This document shows positions 15,661 through 23,453 of a stretch of DNA of 64,000 nt, in pieces. The first letter of the stretch is position 1. Every line of letters begins with the position of its first letter. The notes under the pieces are model-generated. The model did no database searches. It was not told the DNA's origin and was given only the letters and a program-made list of their open reading frames with translations. The DNA lies in assembly GCA_035544675.1 (NCBI GenBank), contig DATKCA010000025.1:52168-116167 (forward strand), given 5' to 3'. This stretch comes from DATKCA01 sp035544675 (lineage in GTDB: Bacteria; Acidobacteriota; Thermoanaerobaculia; Gp7-AA8). A program made the translations under genes and the position numbers.

Positions 15661-17022
15661 ATGATCCAGAAAGCGTACATAGTCCCCGGCCAGCCCCACA
15701 TCCTCCTCGGCGCAGACCGGAATGCCGGGTGGGGAGCGCTGCGGCGTGCCTACGAGGCCGTCGGGCGCGAGATCGAGAAGAGCGACGCGGAGCTGCTCCT
15801 CGTCTATTCGACCCAGTGGTTCTCGGTCATCGGGCACCTCATGCAGGTCGATCCGCGTCCGCAATGGGTGCTCGTCGATCAGAACTGGTATGAGCTGGGA
15901 GAGATCCCGTACGAGTTCCGCATCGACCCGGAGTTCGGAAAGCTGTACTGCAGGATCACCCGGGAGAACGGCATGCAGGCATCGACGGTGAGCTATCGCG
16001 GCTTTCCGATCGACACCGGGACGGTCGTCGCGCTCAAGCTGCTGAACCCGAACAACCGCATCCCGGCATCGATCGTCTCCTGCAACATCTACGCGGAGCG
16101 CGAAGAGACCCGCGCCCTCGGCTTCGCGGCGCGCGCGGCCATCGAGCAGTCCGGCAGGAAGACGATCGTGGTCTGCGTGACGAATCTGTCGAACCGCTAC
16201 GAGGTCGCGGAGATCGACGTGGCCCGCGACCGCATCTCGTCGGCCAAGGACGACGAGTGGAACCGCAAGATCCTGGAGATGCTCGGTGAAGGGCGGCTGG
16301 AGGATGTGGCCCAGGTCGCGCGCGAGTTCGGGCGCGAGGCCAACGCGGACATGGGCTTCAAGGCGATCTGGTGGCTCGGCGCGGTGATGGGAGAGCACAA
16401 CCGGTACGACGGGAAGGTCTGGGAGTATCAGCCGGTGTGGGGAACGGGCAGCGCGATCGTCGGGCTGACCCCGTCGGCCAAGGAGCTGGACTTCGAAAAG
16501 GAGTTCGACGAAGCGGCCGCGCCGGCTTTTGCCGCAACCGGAAGCGGAACCGGACTGGAGTCGCACAACGTGCTCGCCGAAGCCCCGCAGCGCGACGAAG
16601 GAAGCACCGCCCCGGTGGTCATCAGAAGCGAGCGCGCCCCGAAGCCGGTCGGCCCATATCCGCACGCGCGGCGTGCCGGAGGCATGCTCTTCCTGTCAGG
16701 CATCGGGCCGCGGAAGCCGGTCACCGGGGAGATTCCGGGTCTGGTGCGCGACGCGGCCGGCAACGTCACCGGCCACGACATCGAAGTGCAGACGCGCGCA
16801 TGCATCGAGAACATCCGCGCCATCCTCGAGGACGCGGGAAGCTCGCTGGAGAAGGTGCTCGACGTGACCGTGTACCTCACGGACATGGACGGCGATTTTC
16901 AGCGCTTCAACGCGATCTATGCCGAGTATTTCGGCGCCGTGCAGCCGACGCGGACGACAGTGGGCGTGGACTCGCTGCCCACACCGATCGCCGTGGAGTT
17001 GAAGGTGATCGCCACGGGGTGA
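15661..17022 (+). CDS. Aminophenol dioxygenase alpha subunit fused to RidA-type deaminase
   Basis: 453 residues in two domains. Residues 1 to about 270 match the alpha subunit of 2-aminophenol 1,6-dioxygenase (AmnA, about 271 residues): LVYSTQWFSVIGH, DQNWYELGEIPYEF, YRGFPIDTGTVVA and DDEWNRKILEM. This subunit lacks the iron site. An Ala/Gly/Glu-rich linker (about 270-317) leads to a full RidA/YjgF domain (about 318-453) with SERAPKPVGPYPHA, LFLSGIGP and PTRTTVGVDSLP; the Arg in PTRTT is the conserved imine-binding residue. 2-Aminomuconate deaminase (AmnD/NbaF) is itself a RidA-family protein, so one chain would join ring-opening scaffold and deaminase. Six bases follow amnB's stop. No frameshift: the linker is in frame and rich. 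Confidence 0.88.
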   Translation: MIQKAYIVPGQPHILLGADRNAGWGALRRAYEAVGREIEKSDAELLLVYSTQWFSVIGHLMQVDPRPQWVLVDQNWYELGEIPYEFRIDPEFGKLYCRITRENGMQASTVSYRGFPIDTGTVVALKLLNPNNRIPASIVSCNIYAEREETRALGFAARAAIEQSGRKTIVVCVTNLSNRYEVAEIDVARDRISSAKDDEWNRKILEMLGEGRLEDVAQVAREFGREANADMGFKAIWWLGAVMGEHNRYDGKVWEYQPVWGTGSAIVGLTPSAKELDFEKEFDEAAAPAFAATGSGTGLESHNVLAEAPQRDEGSTAPVVIRSERAPKPVGPYPHARRAGGMLFLSGIGPRKPVTGEIPGLVRDAAGNVTGHDIEVQTRACIENIRAILEDAGSSLEKVLDVTVYLTDMDGDFQRFNAIYAEYFGAVQPTRTTVGVDSLPTPIAVELKVIATG

Positions 17023-17034
17023 CCCACTAGGGAG

Positions 17035-17119
17035 CCTCTGCGTGAGCTTTGTGATCTCTGTGACTCTGTGGTTGACGTCAAACCACAGAGTCACAGAGGA
17101 CGCAGAGCTTACGCAGAGG
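17035..17119. repeat. Long imperfect hairpin element (CACAGAG type)
   Basis: Two arms of 39 bases with about five mismatches around a 7-base loop (GACGTCA). Inner 19 bases pair perfectly (CTCTGTGACTCTGTGGTT and complement). It lies just after the AmnA-RidA stop, so may act as a bidirectional terminator between convergent genes. No T tract follows; instead the heptamer array begins. Confidence 0.85.
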
Positions 17120-17121
17120 TT

Positions 17122-17190
17122 CCTTAGTCCTTAGTCCTTAGAGGCCTTAGGCCTTACTTAGTCCTTAGTCCTTAGTCCTTAGTCCTCTAG
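17122..17190. repeat. Period-7 CCTTAGT array
   Basis: Seven CCTTAGN units (six of them in two exact tandem runs), with two degenerate units between and at the end. The array runs into the TAG stop of the GGDEF/EAL gene on the other strand (its last unit CCTCTAG supplies the stop), so it borders the gene directly. Confidence 0.88.
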
Positions 17191-19223
17191 GCGTTGGCGG
17201 CTTTGCGCTCGATGAGGAACGACTCGAGGGCATTGGCAGGCAGCGGCGGGCTGAATAGATATCCCTGAATCACATCGCAGTGCTGCCGGCGCAAAAAGTC
17301 GAGCTGCTCTTCCGTCTCCACGCCCTCGGCCACGACCTTGAGATTCAGGCTGTGAGCCATGGAGATGACGGCGCTGACGATGGCCGCGTCGGTGGGATCG
17401 GTCGTCACGTCGCGCACGAAGATCTGGTCGAGCTTGAGCGTGTCGATCGGAAAACGCTTCAGGTAATTGAGAGACGAGTAACCCGTCCCGAAGTCGTCCA
17501 TGGAGATCCGGATCCCGAGGGCCTTGAGCTCGCGAAGCGTGTACATGGTGTTCTCGGCGTTCTGCATCGCGTTGCTCTCGGTGATCTCGACCTCCAGCGA
17601 AGAGGGATCGATACCTGTCTCCATCACGACATTGCGGATCTGGCTGACGAGGTCCGGCTGCTGGAACTGGCGGGCCGAGAGGTTGACCGCGACCGTCAGT
17701 TCCTTGTCGATCTTCTTCTGCCAGATCTTGATCTGCCGGCAGGCCGTGTAGATCACCCACTCGCCGATGGGCACGATCAGTCCGGAGACCTCGGCCACCG
17801 AGATGAACCGCGCCGGAGAGAGCAGCCCTTCTTCCGGATGCTGCCAGCGGATGAGGGCCTCCACGCCGATGGTGGCGTTGGTGCGCGAGTCGATCTGCGG
17901 CTGGTAGTAGAGGACGAGCTCGTTCTGGCTGAGCGCCTTGCGCAGCGAGTTCTCTTTGGCCAGGCGTTCCACGGCCCGCGCGTTCATGGCCGGAGCGTAA
18001 AGCTGGTAGTTGTCGCGACCCTGGTCCTTGGCCCGGTACATGGCCGTGTCGGCGTTTCTTACGAGCGTCTCCGGATCGAGTCCGTCGCCGGGAAAGAGGC
18101 TGACGCCGATGCTCGTGGTGACGAAGAGCTCCTGATCGTGAATGACGAAGGGGATCTTCAGGGTCTCGATGATCTTGTGAGCGATCTTCGCGGCGTCCTC
18201 GATGTTCTCGATCCTGGGGATGAGAAGCGTGAACTCGTCGCCGCCGAAACGCGCGACGGTGTCACCCTCGCGCACGCAGCGGCGGATCCGCTCCGCGACC
18301 GATTTCAGCAGCGCGTCGCCCATGGAGTGCCCCAGGGAGTCGTTGATGTCCTTGAAGCGGTCCAGATCGAGGAAGAAGACGGCGAGCTTCTGGTTGCCGC
18401 GATTGGCCTGGGCGAGCGAGATGATCAGGCGGTCCATGAAGAGCGGCCGGTTGGGAAGACCGGTCAGGGCGTCGTGGTAGGCGAGATGCTCGATCTCGAC
18501 CGCTGCCAGCTCCGCCGCCTCGCGCTCATCTTCGAGCAGGCAGGCGATCATGCCGACGCCGACGAGGGTCTGAATCAGGAGATCGATGAATCCGGAATGG
18601 GCGGCCAGTAGCTCCATGCCCCGGCCCGACAGCCAGAAGCTGCCGATGAATGCGTGCTCGAGCTGCTGCAGCGCCGTCGCGGCAAACGCGATGCTGAGGA
18701 TGATGGAGCCGACGCCCGAATGCCTGCGGCGCACGCGCCACAGCACTACGGCCGCCGTGGCGAACCCCGCCGCGCCGATGATCGCGAAGGTCCCGTTGCG
18801 CGCGAAATGCCGGGCCAGCGGCGACGAATCCGCCGTCACGAACAGCAGCGCCGTGAGCGATCCGAACACAGCAAGACCGATGAGAATCCGGCGCGACTCG
18901 ACGATCCTCACCGGACGCCGGCGCGTGAACTCGTAGACGCCGAACAGGACCCAGCCGACGTAGAGGTAGCTGCCCGCCATCGCAATCGCTGCCGGGATCA
19001 GTCGCGCCGGGTGAGCCGCGGCCAGACCGGCCCCGATGGCATTCGTTCCGGAGATCGCCACCGCCAGGTGAACCATCGTGAGCGCCGCCCAGGACAGCGT
19101 CCAGTGAAGCAGGTAGGTCTTCCGGTAGGAGAGGTAGAAGCTGAGGAGCAGGCAGGCCATGACCGCCGCGCCGATCATCTGCGCGGTAAAGCTCAAGCCT
19201 GCGGCAAGCTTCAACTCAGGCAT
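17187..19223 (-). CDS. Membrane GGDEF-EAL cyclic-di-GMP protein
   Basis: 678 residues: about seven membrane helices in the first 225 residues (MASE-like sensor), then GGDEF (about 245-405) and EAL (about 420-675). The cyclase signature is intact (RFGGDEF) with LTGLPNRPLF before it. The phosphodiesterase signature is VEALIRWQHP, and the metal/loop motifs ITESNAMQ, MDDFGTGYSSL and VAEGVETEEQ are intact, so both activities are possible. A GAGGGT site lies about 8 bases before the ATG. The last codons touch the repeat array. Probably controls a surface or matrix trait; a glycosyltransferase is upstream. Confidence 0.93.
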   Translation of the reverse strand: MPELKLAAGLSFTAQMIGAAVMACLLLSFYLSYRKTYLLHWTLSWAALTMVHLAVAISGTNAIGAGLAAAHPARLIPAAIAMAGSYLYVGWVLFGVYEFTRRRPVRIVESRRILIGLAVFGSLTALLFVTADSSPLARHFARNGTFAIIGAAGFATAAVVLWRVRRRHSGVGSIILSIAFAATALQQLEHAFIGSFWLSGRGMELLAAHSGFIDLLIQTLVGVGMIACLLEDEREAAELAAVEIEHLAYHDALTGLPNRPLFMDRLIISLAQANRGNQKLAVFFLDLDRFKDINDSLGHSMGDALLKSVAERIRRCVREGDTVARFGGDEFTLLIPRIENIEDAAKIAHKIIETLKIPFVIHDQELFVTTSIGVSLFPGDGLDPETLVRNADTAMYRAKDQGRDNYQLYAPAMNARAVERLAKENSLRKALSQNELVLYYQPQIDSRTNATIGVEALIRWQHPEEGLLSPARFISVAEVSGLIVPIGEWVIYTACRQIKIWQKKIDKELTVAVNLSARQFQQPDLVSQIRNVVMETGIDPSSLEVEITESNAMQNAENTMYTLRELKALGIRISMDDFGTGYSSLNYLKRFPIDTLKLDQIFVRDVTTDPTDAAIVSAVISMAHSLNLKVVAEGVETEEQLDFLRRQHCDVIQGYLFSPPLPANALESFLIERKAANA

Positions 19224-19280
19224 TCCTGGCGACCCTCGGCGATTGTGCTCTGGATAACCTTTGTTTGCAAAGCGGGCTCA

Positions 19281-20354
19281 TCACACTGAGTCCTGGTACG
19301 CGGCGATGAGTCTCCGGGCGGAAGGGGCGTAGTGAAAATGTCTTGCGCGCTCAATGATTTGGGCGCGCAACGGAGTCCCGTCCCGAAGAACGGAAGCCAC
19401 GATCTGAGCCAGGTCCTGCGGCTCCATCGTGCGGGCCATGAGCCGCGGCGTGAGGGCCGGGCCAAGAACCGCCTCCACCCCTTCGACGGGGAAGGTCGCG
19501 GCGGCAATGCCGCACCCCAGCGCCTCGATGACGGCACGGTGTCCTTCATCCGATCCGGGCGCGGTGAAGAGGAGCGCGTTGGCGGCTCGGTAGTACTCGG
19601 CGAGGTCCTCCTCGTGATAGCCGGCCCAGATGACGTCGCCACCGACACCGAGCTCGTACGCGAGCGACTCGAGAGCGGCCTTGTGCTGACGGGCGTGCCC
19701 GATGATCATCAGCTTCGCGCCCGGAGTGGACGTTCGTGCGTGCGCGAACGTCCGCAGCGCCGACTCGAACCCGCGGCCGGGCACGATCTTGCCGATCACC
19801 GCCACGACCGGCACTCCTTCGTCCAGGCCGAGAGTGCGGCGGGCGTTGGGACCGTCCGGGGAGAATAGACGCTCGTCGAGCGGCGGCGGCGTGTAGTGCG
19901 CGAAGCGCCCGCCCAGGCCGGGCGAAGTTCGGAACGTGTCGTTGACGACCAGAATGCGCTCCGTGCGGCGGAGAAGCGTTCGCGTGTACGCGTCGGTTCG
20001 CAGCGTCCGGCGGGAGTGAAACGTGCGGGCGATCTTCACCTTGCGCCCGCGCGCCGCGAATCGCGCCAGCGAGTGATCGTAGGTGAGATGCGCGTGAATG
20101 AAATCGATGTGCTCGCGGTCGATGATGCGACGGACCGCCGCGACCGTTTTCACGAAAGCCACCGGGTTCTGGGCCTTTTCGATGATCGGATGCGCGAAGC
20201 CGGCGCCGGCCAGTTTGGTCTGGAGACGGTAGCCGCCGACATACGCGTAGTGTGCCTCGACTCCCGCCGCGCGCAGCGCTTCGACCTCGGCGAATGCCGG
20301 CGCCGCGGCGCCGGTCCAGCGGTTGCCGGCCGCCAGGTGAAGGATTTTCATCAT
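19281..20354 (-). CDS. GT4 family glycosyltransferase
   Basis: 357 residues with the two-Rossmann GT-B architecture. The N-terminal ILHLAAGNRWTGAAAPAF and FIHAHLTYDHSLARF and the C-terminal GKIVPGRGFE, ANALLFTAPGSDEGHRAVIEALGCG fit GT4 enzymes; Glu in DEGHRAVIEA corresponds to the EX7E motif. Donor and acceptor are unknown. The start has two adjacent ATG codons; the first is used. It is divergent from the Trm112-like gene and close to an O-antigen ligase, so a role in surface polysaccharide is likely (inference). Confidence 0.85.
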   Translation of the reverse strand: MMKILHLAAGNRWTGAAAPAFAEVEALRAAGVEAHYAYVGGYRLQTKLAGAGFAHPIIEKAQNPVAFVKTVAAVRRIIDREHIDFIHAHLTYDHSLARFAARGRKVKIARTFHSRRTLRTDAYTRTLLRRTERILVVNDTFRTSPGLGGRFAHYTPPPLDERLFSPDGPNARRTLGLDEGVPVVAVIGKIVPGRGFESALRTFAHARTSTPGAKLMIIGHARQHKAALESLAYELGVGGDVIWAGYHEEDLAEYYRAANALLFTAPGSDEGHRAVIEALGCGIAAATFPVEGVEAVLGPALTPRLMARTMEPQDLAQIVASVLRDGTPLRAQIIERARHFHYAPSARRLIAAYQDSV

Positions 20355-20358
20355 GGGT

Positions 20359-20364
20359 TATAGT
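20359..20364 (+). promoter_or_regulatory. Possible -10 box (TATAGT), near-leaderless
   Basis: TATAGT ends 9 bases before the ATG of the Trm112-like gene and there is no Shine-Dalgarno, so transcription may start within a few bases of the start codon. No convincing -35. Confidence 0.4.
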
Positions 20365-20373
20365 GGCGCCTCC

Positions 20374-20613
20374 ATGGCGGTCGACCAGGAACTGCTGGAG
20401 ATTCTAGCCTGCCCCATCTGCAAGGAAGAGGTGAAGCTCGTTCCTCTTTCCGCAGTGCGCAGCGATGCCGTGCGCGACAAATACCGCGAGAAGTTCCGCG
20501 GCGAAGCGCCCGTCGTCGAGCAGGGCCTGCAGTGCGTCAAGTGCCGCCGGATCTACCCGGTCGTCAGCGACATCCCGGTGATGCTCGTCGACGAAGCGTT
20601 TGATGAGGGGTAG
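20374..20613 (+). CDS. Trm112/UPF0434-like small zinc protein
   Basis: 79 residues. ACPICKEEVKLV near residue 15 and the later LQCVKCRRIYPVVSDIPVML make the Trm112 fold with two Cys pairs (CPIC and CVKC) able to hold zinc. In other organisms Trm112 activates methyltransferases; the bacterial UPF0434 members are less well understood. An ATG 21 bases upstream is in frame but would overlap the start of the divergent glycosyltransferase and precede the family's usual N-terminus (ELLEILACP), so the second ATG is chosen. Confidence 0.85.
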   Translation: MAVDQELLEILACPICKEEVKLVPLSAVRSDAVRDKYREKFRGEAPVVEQGLQCVKCRRIYPVVSDIPVMLVDEAFDEG

Positions 20614-20634
20614 CTCGGCGGTTCACCGTGAACT

Positions 20635-21837
20635 GTGATCTCCCTTAGATTCCTCGGCGGCCTTTCCCCGGCGCTCCGCGTGGCCGTCGTCTTTTATCTC
20701 CTCCACATCCTTCTGCAGGGCAAGATCGCGCTTTTGCAGATCACGGCGTTCGTCACGATCCTCTTTCTGGGCTGGTCCATCGCGCGTGGCGAGATGCGCG
20801 CATCGTTCCACATCCTCTTCTTCCCGCTCGCGCTCTACGGTCTCGCCTCCAGTCTCTCCGCGCTGGCCAACGGCGTCTCGATCCATCGGTTCGCCGACGC
20901 CGGCATCTGGTTCAAGATGCTCATCTTCCCCGCCGCGCTGCTGATCTTCCGCCAGGTCCCCCAGACCAGAGAGCTCGCCCTGCGCGCGCAGATCGTGTTC
21001 GCGACATCCATCGCCCTCGTCGGTCTGTACCAGTACTTCGCTCTCGATCGGCGCGACCTCGAACATCGGATCACCGGCACCTCCACGCACGTGATGACGT
21101 ACTCGGGGCTGCTGCTGCCTGCGTCACTCCTTCTCCTGGTGCTGGCCATTCACCGCCAGCGCTGGTGGCTGTGGGCGGCGGCAGGGATCACCTCGTTTGC
21201 GCTTCTCCTCACGTTCACACGGAGCGTATGGGTGGCCTGGGCGGTGGCCGCGCTCGCCCTGTTCGCGCTCACACGGCCGCGGTGGCTGATGTTCGCCGTT
21301 CCTCTGCTGCTGATCTTCGTGACGCTGATGCCGCTCGACCTCTTCGGCCGGCTGATCTCGTCCTTCGATCTGGAGGTGACGTCGAACTTCGACCGCGTGC
21401 GCATGGTCGAGGCCGGCGCGGAGATCATCAAGGACTACCCGACCACCGGCGTCGGCCCGGCCAACGTGAAGGAGATCTACCCCCTCTACCGCAAGCCGGA
21501 TGCCCCCCGCTTCCGCCCGCCCCACCTCCACAACAACGTGGTCCAGATCTGGGCCGAGCGCGGAATCCTCGGCCTCTCGGCGTATCTGCTGCTCCTGGGG
21601 CTGTTCCTGCGGGAATGCGCGCGGGGGTGGCGCGGGGGCGGGCGGATGTGGGCGGAGGGAGGGGTGGTGGTGGCGGTGGGGCTGACCTGCGCGGGCCTCT
21701 TCGAGTTCAACTTCGGGGATGCCGAGGTCTTCTACCTGATGCTCGAGTATTTCGCCCTGATCGTGGCCTCCCTGGAGGCCACGCCCGAGCCCGCCCCGAA
21801 TGAACCCGCCCCCTCCCTTGTTCCAGCAGGTTCGTAA
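20635..21837 (+). CDS. O-antigen ligase / polymerase-like membrane protein
   Basis: 400 residues with about ten membrane helices and the large periplasmic loop of the Wzy_C/WaaL family; the diagnostic segment is TTGVGPANVKEIYPLY ... PPHLHNNVVQIWAERG, with the functional His in HLHNN. Joins glycan to lipid A-core, or to another carrier. GTG start; no ATG fits upstream. The tail is Pro/Glu-rich. Follows the Trm112-like gene by 21 bases, and its stop codon overlaps the likely ECF promoter of the next gene. Confidence 0.85.
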   Translation: MISLRFLGGLSPALRVAVVFYLLHILLQGKIALLQITAFVTILFLGWSIARGEMRASFHILFFPLALYGLASSLSALANGVSIHRFADAGIWFKMLIFPAALLIFRQVPQTRELALRAQIVFATSIALVGLYQYFALDRRDLEHRITGTSTHVMTYSGLLLPASLLLLVLAIHRQRWWLWAAAGITSFALLLTFTRSVWVAWAVAALALFALTRPRWLMFAVPLLLIFVTLMPLDLFGRLISSFDLEVTSNFDRVRMVEAGAEIIKDYPTTGVGPANVKEIYPLYRKPDAPRFRPPHLHNNVVQIWAERGILGLSAYLLLLGLFLRECARGWRGGGRMWAEGGVVVAVGLTCAGLFEFNFGDAEVFYLMLEYFALIVASLEATPEPAPNEPAPSLVPAGS

Positions 21838-21858
21838 CCTTTGAGACATGGTCCCGTC
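21834..21858 (+). promoter_or_regulatory. Candidate ECF-type promoter, possibly autoregulated
   Basis: GTAAC at 21834-21838 and CGTC at 21855-21858 are separated by 16 bases counted from AAC. AAC-N16-CGTC matches the common pattern for ECF sigma promoters. It sits about 25 bases before the sigma factor's own ATG. Confidence 0.55.
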
Positions 21859-21882
21859 GAACAACATAGAGACGCTGGGGAA

Positions 21883-22461
21883 ATGAAACACCTGAGCGAT
21901 CAGGAGCTGATGCGTATCGTTCAGGGTGGTGACTACTCCCCTGCATCCGAGATTTACGACCGGTACAGTGCGCGGATCTATAACTTCGCGTTTCGATTCT
22001 TGAAGAACGCCGAAGCGGCCGAGGACGCCACTCAGGAAGTGTTCGTCAAGATGATGAAGCACGCCAATCAGTTTCAAGGCGACGCCAAGCTGTCGACGTG
22101 GCTGTTCTCGATCACCGCGAACTGGTGCCGGGACTACCTGCGGAAGTCCGACAACAAGGCCAAGGAAGCGGAGGACGTCCTGATTCAGCTCCCTACCCCC
22201 CCCGAGCTGTCGCCGGAACGGAATCTGGAGAGACGTGAAGACGAGTTACGCGTGCAGCGCGCGTTGTCGGCGCTGACGCCTGAGCAGAGAGAAGCGATTC
22301 TTCTGTCCCGCTACCAGGGGTTGTCGTATGCCGAGATCGCCCAGATCGCCGGCTGCTCCGAGGGTGCGGTCAAGACGCGGGTGTTTCGCGCGATGGAGAC
22401 GCTGAAGAAGACTCTGACCGGCGAGTCGCGTGGAGGTGACAGATGTCTGAATGCAGTGTGA
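21883..22461 (+). CDS. ECF sigma factor (sigma-70 family)
   Basis: 192 residues with region 2 (FRFLKNAEAAEDATQEVFVKM, about 40-65; then STWLFSITANWCRDYLRK) and region 4 (LTPEQREAILLSRYQGLSYAEIA and GCSEGAVKTRVFRAMETLKK, about 130-185). No region 1 or 3, which is typical of ECF factors. The ATG is chosen for its family start and a GGGG site just upstream; the frame is open further upstream. The downstream gene starts inside its last codons and carries the zinc-anti-sigma motif, so the pair forms a regulated unit. Confidence 0.95.
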   Translation: MKHLSDQELMRIVQGGDYSPASEIYDRYSARIYNFAFRFLKNAEAAEDATQEVFVKMMKHANQFQGDAKLSTWLFSITANWCRDYLRKSDNKAKEAEDVLIQLPTPPELSPERNLERREDELRVQRALSALTPEQREAILLSRYQGLSYAEIAQIAGCSEGAVKTRVFRAMETLKKTLTGESRGGDRCLNAV

Positions 22462-23453
22462 TGAGACAGAGCATGCCGTTCCTGCTGACCGAGTCGCTCG
22501 ACCGCGACCAGCGGGAGCAGACACACCAGCACATCGAGAGCTGCGCAGTCTGCGGCAGCGAATGGGCTGCGTACAGGGACACCTGGGGCGTCCTGGGCGA
22601 GCTGCCCAAGGTGGAAGTGCCGGCCCGCGTCCGTGACCGGTTTCTCGTTGCGATCGGCGCGCCCGCTGCCGCCGCTCCGGTGGGAGGGGCGCAGGTCGTT
22701 GCCTTCCACCGCCGCAGCGCGGCCAGGTGGCTCGCCCAGGCCGCCGCGGTCGTCGTCATCGCTGGCGGTGCCTACTTCGCCGGACACCGCACGGTGCCGG
22801 TCACGCTCGCTCCGACAGGACCGGTCATCAGCTCGATAACCCCTTTCTCCATCGCCGAGACGCGGGTCCTTTCCGCCAGCGCGATCAACCCGAACATCGA
22901 AGGGCGGCCGAACATCCAGAACGTGCAGTTCGTCGACGCCGATCCAAACGACAACACCGTCGGTCTCTCGTTCGACGTCACGTCCAGGATGACTGTGACG
23001 GGGAGTCCGACCGACAAGAGTCTCGTGCGCCTCCTCTCGTATGTTCTCGAGAACGAGGACGGCGCGGCGCCCTCGCGCTCACGCACGATCGACTGGGTCA
23101 AGCAGACCTACTCCGAGCCGGGGTATGTCGATCCGGAGATCGCCAACGCGCTGGCCAAGGTGCTGCGCAACGACGAGCACGAGGGCGTGCGCATTCGCGC
23201 CGTCGATACGCTGACGACGCTGTCGGGGCCGGGCTCGGTGTCTACGCGCGACGCCCTGATCGAGGCGCTGAAGAACGATCCCAATCCGGCCGTCCGCATC
23301 AAGGCCGTGGAGGCGCTGGCCAACATGGCCCGCAGCGGCAGTGCGTTCGACTCTGCAACCGTGGCCACGCTGCGCCAGAAGGCAGCGCAGGATGACGAGA
23401 ACCTGTACGTCCGCGTGAAGGCGGCCGAGGTATTGAGCAGCATCCGTCCGTGA
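22443..23453 (+). CDS. Zinc anti-sigma factor with periplasmic HEAT-like repeats
   Basis: 336 residues. The N-terminus has the anti-sigma zinc signature (His-x3-Cys-x2-Cys in HQHIESCAVCG, with an early Cys at residue 4). One membrane helix follows (about 99-118, WLAQAAAVVVIAGGAYFAG). The outer part is low complexity, then HEAT-like repeats (about 215-335): LAKVLRNDEHEGVRIRAVDTL, EALKNDPNPAVRIKAVEAL and QDDENLYVRVKAAEVL. The repeats may sense an envelope signal (inference). The start overlaps the sigma gene by 19 bases. Confidence 0.85.
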   Translation: MSECSVMRQSMPFLLTESLDRDQREQTHQHIESCAVCGSEWAAYRDTWGVLGELPKVEVPARVRDRFLVAIGAPAAAAPVGGAQVVAFHRRSAARWLAQAAAVVVIAGGAYFAGHRTVPVTLAPTGPVISSITPFSIAETRVLSASAINPNIEGRPNIQNVQFVDADPNDNTVGLSFDVTSRMTVTGSPTDKSLVRLLSYVLENEDGAAPSRSRTIDWVKQTYSEPGYVDPEIANALAKVLRNDEHEGVRIRAVDTLTTLSGPGSVSTRDALIEALKNDPNPAVRIKAVEALANMARSGSAFDSATVATLRQKAAQDDENLYVRVKAAEVLSSIRP

